A program made the translations under genes and the position numbers. 8,341 nt of DNA, taken from assembly GCF_014904065.1 (NCBI RefSeq), contig NZ_JACXJG010000010.1, positions 8,938 to 17,278 of the forward strand. Reading direction: 5' to 3'. Origin of the DNA: Gulosibacter sediminis (GTDB lineage Bacteria > Actinomycetota > Actinomycetes > Actinomycetales > Microbacteriaceae). The notes under the pieces are model-generated. The model had not been told where the DNA came from. It saw only the letters and a program-made list of their open reading frames with translations, and did no database searches. Shown here piece after piece: positions 1 to 8,341 of the stretch. How positions within the stretch are numbered: the first letter of the stretch is position 1; each line of letters begins with the position of its first letter.

Positions 1-446
1 CGCAGCGCGAGGGCGACCGAGCCGGGCGTGTGGCCGCGCAGGCCAATGATCTCGATCTGCTGGCCGCCGAGCGCGATGGTGTCGCCGTCGCCGAGCGTGT
101 GCTCGGTCGCGCCGGGCAGTTCGCCCGCATCCTCGGCACCCGCATAGCTCGGCACCTCGAAGTGGGCCTTCGTCGCCTCGAGTGCCTGCCAGTGGTCCTG
201 GTGTCGGTGGGTCGTGAGCACTCCGACGACGTGCACCTGTGCCGCGCCGGCGTCGGTGGCGCGGCGGCCGGCCAGGTCGACGAGTTCGGTGATCGCGGGG
301 AAGTTGTCGGCGGCGTCGACGATGAGCGCCGCCCCGGTCGGCACGTCGACGATGACGTAGCAGTTGTTCTCGTAATCGTTGACCTCGGCGTAGTGAACCT
401 CGAGGTTGCCGAACGCGTCGAGCTTGGGGGAGAAGGGATGCGACAT
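1..446 (-). CDS. MBL-fold metallo-hydrolase, glyoxalase II-like (partial, C-terminus beyond window)
   Basis: Reading the minus strand from the ATG at 446 gives 148 residues open to the left edge, so the C-terminal part is missing. The protein starts MSHPFSPKLDAFGNLEVHYA. The metallo-beta-lactamase signature THRHQDHW lies at residues 79-86, giving metal ligands His80, His82, Asp84 and His85. The third motif, RGHTPGS, places the next ligand at His139. An N-terminal beta-sandwich strand, NNCYVIVD (residues 27-34), and VDAAD (43-47) fit the glyoxalase II/hydroxyacylglutathione hydrolase branch. Such proteins are usually 200-250 residues and hydrolyse thioesters or similar bonds with a dinuclear metal centre; the substrate cannot be told here. 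No signal peptide is visible, so it is probably cytosolic. The gene diverges from rpoB and probably has an unrelated role. No Shine-Dalgarno precedes the ATG; see the leaderless promoter entry. Confidence 0.88.
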   Translation of the reverse strand, partial: MSHPFSPKLDAFGNLEVHYAEVNDYENNCYVIVDVPTGAALIVDAADNFPAITELVDLAGRRATDAGAAQVHVVGVLTTHRHQDHWQALEATKAHFEVPSYAGAEDAGELPGATEHTLGDGDTIALGGQQIEIIGLRGHTPGSVALAL

Positions 447-452
447 GGTACG

Positions 453-458
453 AGGCTA
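453..458 (-). promoter_or_regulatory. Candidate -10 box of a leaderless promoter for the MBL-fold gene
   Basis: On the minus strand TAGCCT (TANNNT pattern) ends six bases before the ATG at 446. Transcription would then start at or next to the A of the start codon. This spacing is the usual arrangement of leaderless actinobacterial genes and agrees with the lack of any GGAGG-like sequence upstream. No good -35 box is seen at the right distance (about 476-481). This is an inference from pattern and spacing only. Confidence 0.45.
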
Positions 459-478
459 GCGGGGGAGCCTGGCCCCGC
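459..478. repeat. GC-only inverted repeat upstream of the MBL-fold gene
   Basis: GCGGGG at 459-464 and CCCCGC at 473-478 are perfect inverted arms around an 8-base centre. The element lies just upstream of the proposed -10 box of the minus-strand gene, so it could be a protein-binding dyad or chance in GC-rich DNA. No T-run follows on either strand, so it is not a classical terminator. The rest of 447-521 shows nothing I can name. Confidence 0.3.
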
Positions 479-521
479 GCATCCGCACCCGACATCCAGA
501 GATCGGGCCTCGCCTTCGCGC

Positions 522-701
522 ATGAGTCTGCGCTGGTACACCGCCGCTATCGATTCCGAACGGCCGATCGAGTTTGTGGCGGTGCCAGAGAAGCAGGAGC
601 GCAAGAACCGCCTCCACCTCGACCTCGCCCCGCACAGCAGCCAGGATCGCGACGCCGAGATCGCTAGCCGGAGATGGGGTAGGCTGCACGCTGCGGTGGG
701 A
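522..701 (+). pseudogene. Decayed remnant of a VOC/glyoxalase-like domain gene
   Basis: From the ATG at 522 the frame reads MSLRWYTAAIDSERP, then IEFVAVPEKQERKNRLHLDL, then APHSSQDRDAEIA and WGRLHAAVG, with a stop at 732-734. The first block matches the start of actinobacterial glyoxalase-like (VOC superfamily) proteins, which begin MxLRWYT-VxD. The second matches their internal V-PVPE-KT-KNRLHxDLAP strand, followed by the (D)RDAEIARL helix and a G-D/A-VG turn. In intact relatives several tens of residues, including a conserved W-WAE-LGW helix, separate the first two blocks; here they are joined directly. The C-terminal half is also absent. No Shine-Dalgarno precedes the ATG. I infer an internally deleted, truncated, nonfunctional copy whose 3' end now abuts the rpoB promoter. 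A short functional protein is unlikely, because the metal-binding fold would be incomplete. Family matching is from memory. Confidence 0.6.
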
Positions 702-718
702 TCTGCAAAAACTCTCTC

Positions 719-748
719 TGGACACTGCGAATAGTGTCGGGTTATAGT
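719..748 (+). promoter_or_regulatory. Probable housekeeping-sigma promoter of rpoB-rpoC
   Basis: TGGACA at 719-724 matches TTGACA at five of six bases. TATAGT at 743-748 matches TATAAT at five of six. The spacer is 18 bp. An A-run (706-710) lies just upstream and could act as a weak UP-like element. The predicted transcript starts near 755, leaving a leader of about 240 nt before rpoB. It is the best sigma70-type match I found between 447 and 996. Further promoters inside the leader cannot be excluded. Confidence 0.6.
721..738. repeat. Perfect dyad (possible operator) within the rpoB promoter
   Basis: GACACT (721-726) and AGTGTC (733-738) are perfect 6-bp inverted arms around GCGAAT. The left arm overlaps the last four bases of the -35 box and the right arm ends four bases before the -10 box. 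A dimeric regulator bound here would cover the promoter. It does not match the operator patterns I know (CIRCE, HAIR, LexA, DtxR, CRP/GlxR), so no regulator is proposed. Confidence 0.4.
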
Positions 749-822
749 AGATCCTTGCGCTTCGTCGCTCCTTGCCTTCATATTGCGGTCGGCTCGGTTG
801 CTGCAATTCACAAGTCCCTCAG

Positions 823-842
823 CCCGAAACGCGCGTTACGGG
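823..842 (+). repeat. Leader hairpin I
   Basis: CCCG (823-826) pairs with CGGG (839-842). After an A-A mismatch, AAC (828-830) pairs with GTT (835-837) around a GCGC loop. It is a short RNA hairpin of seven pairs in the rpoB leader. No U-tract follows. Confidence 0.35.
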
Positions 843-852
843 TGCTGTGGCA

Positions 853-891
853 GGAGTCGAGTTCCAGGTTCTGAACCTGATGAATTCCTCC
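853..891 (+). repeat. Leader hairpin II, 16-pair imperfect stem
   Basis: Three stacked helices can be read directly. GGAG 853-856 pairs with CTCC 888-891. GAGTTC 859-864 pairs with GAATTC 882-887, with one G-U pair. CAGGTT 865-870 pairs with AACCTG 874-879, closing a CTG loop. Two-base bulges occur at 857-858 and 880-881. As DNA, 865-879 is a perfect 7-1-7 dyad. This is the longest secondary structure I found in the leader. The 3' strand includes the CCTCC sequence that could otherwise pair with ribosome-binding sites downstream. No terminator-like U-run follows. Confidence 0.5.
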
Positions 892-959
892 GAATCACAG
901 GGGAGGCGATGACTTTCGGCAACGGACGGCGGGGCCACCCTCACGCCCAATGCAATCGC

Positions 960-979
960 GTCCCGCTGGCCAGCGGGAC
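960..979 (+). repeat. Perfect 20-bp palindrome just upstream of the rpoB ribosome-binding site
   Basis: GTCCCGCTGG (960-969) is followed directly by its exact reverse complement CCAGCGGGAC (970-979). In RNA this gives an eight-pair GC-rich stem with a four-base loop, ending four bases before the GGAGGT at 984-989. It could insulate or expose the ribosome-binding site, or act as a DNA-binding dyad. It is not a terminator, because the following bases are CTGTGGAGG. Confidence 0.5.
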
Positions 980-983
980 CTGT

Positions 984-999
984 GGAGGTAACTCTTTTG
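984..999 (+). promoter_or_regulatory. rpoB ribosome-binding site and TTG start
   Basis: GGAGGT at 984-989 is a near-perfect Shine-Dalgarno sequence, seven bases before the TTG at 997-999. An in-frame GTG at 982 overlaps the Shine-Dalgarno itself, has none of its own, and would add five residues (MEVTL) that do not resemble RpoB. The TTG start gives [10 protein letters not shown], similar to actinobacterial beta subunits. ACCT at 978-981 could form a weak hairpin with AGGT at 986-989, competing with the adjacent palindrome. Confidence 0.85.
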
Positions 1000-3900
1000 G
1001 CTGCTGCGAATAACGCAACTTACACGCCGAAGTCCGGTCGCGACGCTCACCGCCTGTCGTTCGCGAACATCAAGGACACGCTCGAGGTACCGGATCTGCT
1101 CTCGCTGCAGACCGAGTCCTTCGACTGGCTCATCGGCAACGAGTACTGGAAGGCTCGTCGCGACTATGAGATCGAGAACGGGGGCACAGATGTGCCTCGC
1201 GTCTCGGGTCTCGAAGAGATCTTCGAAGAGATCTCACCCATCGAAGACAACGCGGATCAGATGCAGCTGACGTTCCGCAACCCGCAGCTCGAGCCCGAGA
1301 AGTACTCGATTGACGAATGCAAGGAGCGCGGCAAGACCTACTCGGCCCCGCTCTACGTCGAGGCCGAGTTCATGCGTTACGAGACCGGCGAGATCAAGAC
1401 CCAGACGGTCTTCATGGGCGACTTCCCGCTCATGACCCCGATGGGTACCTTCATCATCAACGGCACCGAGCGTGTCGTCGTCTCGCAGCTCGTGCGCTCG
1501 CCGGGCGTCTACTTCGACCGCACTCCCGAGAAGAACTCGGACATCGACGTCTACTCGTCGCGCGTGATTCCTTCGCGTGGTGCCTGGCTCGAGTTTGAGG
1601 TCGACAAGAAGGGCCTCGTTGCCGTTCGCATCGACCGCAAGCGCAAGCAGTCGGTCACTGTCTTCCTGCGCGCCATCGGCCTGTCGGAAGAAGAGATCCG
1701 CGCCGAGTTCGCTGGCTACGAGACGCTCCTCGACACGCTGTCGAAGGACGACCCGAAGATCCAGACGCAAGAAGACGCGCTCCGCGACATCTACAAGAAG
1801 CTGCGCCCGGGCGAGCAGGTGGCCTCGGAGGCCGCCAAGGCGCTCCTCGAGAACTACTACTTCAACGACAAGCGCTACGACCTCGCGAAGGTCGGCCGCT
1901 ACAAGATCAACCGCAAGCTCGGCCTCGAGGCGCCCATCAGCGACTCGGTGCTCTCGGTGGAGGACATCGTCGGCACGATCAAGTACCTCGTCGCGCTCCA
2001 GAAGGGCGAGACGACGATCGAGGGCACCCGCAACGGCGGCGAGCTCACCGACATCCCGCTCGACATCGACGACATCGACCACTTCGGTAACCGTCGCATC
2101 CGCGCCGTCGGCGAGCTGATCCAGAACCAGGTCCGCACCGGACTCAGCCGCATGGAGCGCGTCGTGCGCGAGCGCATGACCACGCAGGAGATCGACTCGA
2201 TCACCCCGCAGTCGCTCATCAACGTGCGCCCCGTCGTTGCTGCCATCAAGGAGTTCTTCGGAACCTCGCAGCTGTCGCAGTTCATGGACCAGAACAACCC
2301 GCTCGCGGGCATTACGCACAAGCGTCGCCTCAACGCGCTCGGCCCGGGTGGTCTGAGCCGTGAGCGCGCCGGTGTCGAGGTGCGAGACGTGCACGCCTCG
2401 CACTACGGCCGCATGTGCCCGATTGAGACGCCTGAAGGCCCGAACATTGGTCTGATCGGCTCGCTCGCAACGTTTGCGCGCATCAACGCGTTCGGCTTCA
2501 TCGAGACGCCGTACCGCCGCGTCGAGAACGGCGTTGTCTCGCCGACCATCGAGTACCTCACCGCCGCTGACGAGGACGAGTTCGTGGTGGCCCAGGCCAA
2601 CGCGCCGCTCGACGCCAACGGTCGCTACATCGAGGACGACGTGCTCGTGCGCACCAAGGGTGGCGAGGTTGAGCTCGTGCCCGCCGGTGAGGTCGACTAC
2701 ATGGACGTCTCGCCGCGCCAGATGGTGTCGGTTGGTACCTCGCTCATCCCGTTCCTCGAGCACGACGACACGAACCGCGCGCTCATGGGCGCGAACATGC
2801 AGCGCCAGGCAGTTCCCCTGCTGCGCTCGACCTCGCCGATCGTCGGCACCGGTATGGAGGGTTACACCGCCATCGACGCTGGTGACGTGGTCACCGCGCA
2901 GCACGCCGGTGTCGTCACCTCGGTGTCGGCCGACCAGGTGGTCGTGCAGACCGATGAGGGCGGCAGCGAGTCGTACTGGCTCCGCAAGTTCGAGCGTTCG
3001 AACGCGGGTACCTGCTACAACCACCGCGTCATCGTCACCGCCGGCGACCGCGTTGAGGTCGGCGAGGTTATCGCCGACGGCCCGGCAACCGAAAACGGTG
3101 AGCTCGCGCTCGGCAAGAACCTCCTCGTGGCGTTCATGCCGTGGGAGGGCCACAACTTCGAGGACGCGATCATCATCAGCCAGAACATCGTGAAGAACGA
3201 TGTGCTCTCCTCGATCCACATCGAGGAGTACGAGGTTGACGCTCGCGACACGAAGCTCGGTAAGGAAGAAATCACCGCCGACCTGCCGAACGTGGGTCAG
3301 GACATGCTCAAGGACCTCGACGAGCGCGGCATCATCCGCGTCGGCGCCGAGGTGCAGGCTGGCGACATCCTCGTCGGTAAGGTCACACCGAAGGGCGAGA
3401 CCGAGCTGAGCGCCGAAGAGCGCCTGCTCCGCGCGATCTTCAACGAGAAGAGCCGCGAGGTGCGCGACACCTCGCTCAAGGTTCCTCACGGCCAGACCGG
3501 CACCATCATCGGCGTCAAGGTGTTTGACGTCGAGAACGGTGACGACGAGCTCGGCTCGGGCGTGAACCAGCGCGTGGTCGTCTACATTGCCCAGAAGCGC
3601 AAGATCACCGAGGGTGACAAGCTCGCCGGCCGTCACGGCAACAAGGGTGTCATCGCGAAGATCCTGCCCGAGGAAGACATGCCCTTCCTCGAGGACGGCA
3701 CGCCGGTCGACATCATCCTGAACCCGCTCGGTATCCCGAAGCGCATGAACCTCGGTCAGGTGCTCGAGTCGCACCTCGGCTGGATCGCGACGCAGGGTTG
3801 GGACATCGAGGGCAACCCGGAGTGGGCCGCAAACCTGCCCGAGGAAGCCTTCCACGTGGCCCCCGGCACCAAGGTGGCGACCCCGGTGTTCGACGGTGCG

Positions 3901-4494
3901 AGCCAGGAGCAGCTCCAGGGCCTGCTCACCTCGACCCGCCCGAACGACGACGGCGAGCGCATGGTGAAGGAAAACGGCAAGGCGCGTCTGTTCGACGGCC
4001 GCTCCGGCGAGCCGTTCCCCGACCCGATCTCGGTGGGCTACATGTACATGCTCAAGCTCCACCACCTCGTCGATGACAAGATTCACGCGCGCTCGACGGG
4101 CCCGTACTCGATGATCACCCAGCAGCCGCTCGGTGGTAAGGCACAGTTCGGTGGCCAGCGCTTCGGTGAGATGGAGGTGTGGGCCCTCGAGGCCTACGGC
4201 GCCGCCTACACCCTGCAGGAGCTGCTCACGATCAAGTCGGACGACATTGTCGGCCGCGTGAAGGCCTACGAGTCGATCGTCAAGGGCGAAAACATCCAGA
4301 AGGCCGGTATCCCCGAGTCGTTCCGAGTGCTCGTGCGCGAAATGCGCTCGCTGTGCCTGAACGTCGAGGTGCTCGCCGCCGATGGCTCCATCGTCAGCCT
4401 CGAAGAGAACGACGATGACGCCTACCGTGCTGCCGAAGAACTCGGCATCAACATCTCCACTCGCTTCGAGTCGTCTTCGGTCGACGAGATCTAG
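997..4494 (+). CDS. rpoB: DNA-directed RNA polymerase subunit beta
   Basis: This gene encodes a complete 1165-residue beta subunit, close to the usual actinobacterial length (about 1160-1175). It forms one jaw of RNA polymerase and part of the active centre. Landmarks in order are RSPGVYFD (167-174) in the N-terminal core; rifampicin cluster I from GTSQLSQF to LNAL (422-448); [11 protein letters not shown]; the EGHNFEDAI loop with Glu722/Asp723 near the catalytic metal; [13 protein letters not shown] with Lys875 and Lys883, equivalent to E. coli Lys1065/Lys1073; STGPYSM starting at 1033 and GGKAQFGG around Lys1048, which form the clamp and switch region. No frameshift is seen. Unusual residues are Asn446 at the position of E. 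coli Ser531, Ala437 at Ser522 and Ala467 in DVHASHYGR where Pro is usual. rpoC follows after 44 nt, almost certainly in the same transcript, driven from the promoter near 719-748 through a structured leader. Confidence 0.99.
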   Translation: MAAANNATYTPKSGRDAHRLSFANIKDTLEVPDLLSLQTESFDWLIGNEYWKARRDYEIENGGTDVPRVSGLEEIFEEISPIEDNADQMQLTFRNPQLEPEKYSIDECKERGKTYSAPLYVEAEFMRYETGEIKTQTVFMGDFPLMTPMGTFIINGTERVVVSQLVRSPGVYFDRTPEKNSDIDVYSSRVIPSRGAWLEFEVDKKGLVAVRIDRKRKQSVTVFLRAIGLSEEEIRAEFAGYETLLDTLSKDDPKIQTQEDALRDIYKKLRPGEQVASEAAKALLENYYFNDKRYDLAKVGRYKINRKLGLEAPISDSVLSVEDIVGTIKYLVALQKGETTIEGTRNGGELTDIPLDIDDIDHFGNRRIRAVGELIQNQVRTGLSRMERVVRERMTTQEIDSITPQSLINVRPVVAAIKEFFGTSQLSQFMDQNNPLAGITHKRRLNALGPGGLSRERAGVEVRDVHASHYGRMCPIETPEGPNIGLIGSLATFARINAFGFIETPYRRVENGVVSPTIEYLTAADEDEFVVAQANAPLDANGRYIEDDVLVRTKGGEVELVPAGEVDYMDVSPRQMVSVGTSLIPFLEHDDTNRALMGANMQRQAVPLLRSTSPIVGTGMEGYTAIDAGDVVTAQHAGVVTSVSADQVVVQTDEGGSESYWLRKFERSNAGTCYNHRVIVTAGDRVEVGEVIADGPATENGELALGKNLLVAFMPWEGHNFEDAIIISQNIVKNDVLSSIHIEEYEVDARDTKLGKEEITADLPNVGQDMLKDLDERGIIRVGAEVQAGDILVGKVTPKGETELSAEERLLRAIFNEKSREVRDTSLKVPHGQTGTIIGVKVFDVENGDDELGSGVNQRVVVYIAQKRKITEGDKLAGRHGNKGVIAKILPEEDMPFLEDGTPVDIILNPLGIPKRMNLGQVLESHLGWIATQGWDIEGNPEWAANLPEEAFHVAPGTKVATPVFDGASQEQLQGLLTSTRPNDDGERMVKENGKARLFDGRSGEPFPDPISVGYMYMLKLHHLVDDKIHARSTGPYSMITQQPLGGKAQFGGQRFGEMEVWALEAYGAAYTLQELLTIKSDDIVGRVKAYESIVKGENIQKAGIPESFRVLVREMRSLCLNVEVLAADGSIVSLEENDDDAYRAAEELGINISTRFESSSVDEI
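2260..2340 (+). other. Rifampicin resistance-determining region (cluster I) of rpoB
   Basis: These 27 codons (RpoB 422-448) align without gaps to E. coli 507-533. Asp431 (E. coli Asp516), His441 (His526) and Gln428 (Gln513) keep the sensitive-type residue. Position 437 (Ser522) is Ala and position 446 (Ser531) is Asn, encoded by AAC at 2332-2334. Ile524 and Arg529 equivalents are unchanged. Confidence 0.9.
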
Positions 4495-4523
4495 TCCACC
4501 CCCGATTACGAAGCTTTGTTCCT

Positions 4524-4538
4524 AGGGAGAATCAAGAA

Positions 4539-4541
<3 letters not shown>
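4524..4541 (+). promoter_or_regulatory. rpoC ribosome-binding site and TTG start
   Basis: AGGGAGA at 4524-4530 lies about nine bases before the TTG at 4539-4541. No other start in this frame has a comparable site. The resulting [15 protein letters not shown] fits actinobacterial beta' N-termini. The 44-nt rpoB-rpoC gap (4495-4538) shows no hairpin or promoter that I can support. Confidence 0.85.

Positions 4542-8341
<3,800 letters not shown>

Larger units (their letters stand above)
755..996 (+). promoter_or_regulatory. Long structured 5' leader of the rpoB-rpoC transcript
   Basis: This stretch contains no convincing gene between the proposed transcription start and the rpoB start codon. It is less GC-biased than the genes and contains inverted repeats at 823-842, 853-891 and 960-979, listed separately. 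None is followed by a U-run, so no intrinsic terminator is evident. An anti-Shine-Dalgarno-like CCTCC at 887-891 could pair with GGAGG at 902-906 or with the rpoB ribosome-binding site at 984-988. A role in translational or transcript-elongation control is plausible but inferred. The exact 5' end depends on the promoter call. Confidence 0.4.

Noticed and set aside
30..521. A plus-strand open frame opposite the MBL-fold gene, continuous with the VOC remnant frame.
   Set aside because: The minus strand carries clear metal-binding motifs. The plus frame before 522 has no recognisable sequence, so the continuity is accidental.
755..784. A second promoter with TTGCGC and CATATT.
   Set aside because: Both boxes are weak and the spacing is 18 bp; the 719-748 pair is much better.
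456..806. A minus-strand 116-codon frame across the intergenic region.
   Set aside because: It crosses the rpoB promoter, has no ribosome-binding site and no family features, and is opposite the VOC remnant.
982..996. GTG at 982 as the rpoB start.
   Set aside because: It lies within the Shine-Dalgarno used by the TTG at 997 and adds residues unlike any RpoB N-terminus.
960..998. Palindrome plus CTCTTTT as an intrinsic terminator or attenuator.
   Set aside because: Eleven bases including the ribosome-binding site separate the stem from the T-run, and the run is only four T, so it does not fit a terminator.
979..1013. Cysteine-rich end ([10 protein letters not shown]) of the mini-ORF as a polycysteine leader peptide like those in mycobacteria.
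   Set aside because: The Cys codons are the shifted frame of the rpoB ribosome-binding site and Ala-Ala-Ala codons, so coincidence explains them.
1234..4086. A 950-codon open frame antisense to rpoB.
   Set aside because: It is rich in Arg, Val, His, Asp and Leu in runs without domain structure, which is typical of the reverse frame of a high-GC gene with strong codon bias. The sense strand is clearly rpoB.

Overview
This window is the rpoB-rpoC locus of a high-GC Gram-positive bacterium, plus the 5' part of a divergently transcribed gene and a long control region between them. The encoded beta and beta' subunits are of actinobacterial type. Beta carries the [11 protein letters not shown] and [15 protein letters not shown] segments, and beta' carries the lysine/glutamate-rich coiled-coil insertion (about residues 140-235) that marks Actinobacteria. 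Both genes start with TTG behind a strong Shine-Dalgarno sequence. The overall sequence style suggests Micrococcales, perhaps Microbacteriaceae; no genus can be named from sequence alone.

Layout. Positions 1-446 (minus strand) hold the N-terminal 148 residues of a glyoxalase II-like metallo-beta-lactamase-fold hydrolase, apparently expressed from a leaderless promoter. Positions 447-996 contain no intact gene. They hold a decayed fragment of a VOC/glyoxalase-like gene (522-701), then the best rpoB promoter (719-748) with a perfect dyad between its -35 and -10 boxes, then a leader of about 240 nt with several strong hairpins. rpoB (997-4494) is complete. After a 44-nt gap, rpoC runs from 4539 off the right edge and lacks only its last few tens of residues.

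The two subunits, with alpha, omega and a sigma factor, form RNA polymerase. Beta supplies the rifamycin pocket and substrate-binding lysines; beta' supplies the Mg-binding NADFDGD loop, bridge helix and trigger loop. All catalytic residues that I checked are present.

The most interesting part is a set of changes at usually conserved drug-facing positions. Beta has Asn where E. coli has Ser531, the main rifampicin-resistance site, and Ala for Ser522. Beta' has AGANG where SGARG is expected (E. coli Arg731) and an Ile-to-Ser change at the start of the bridge helix. The other points of interest are the structured rpoB leader, the promoter dyad and the VOC-gene relic. I see no mobile element, CRISPR array, tRNA or rRNA, and no clear novel multi-gene system.
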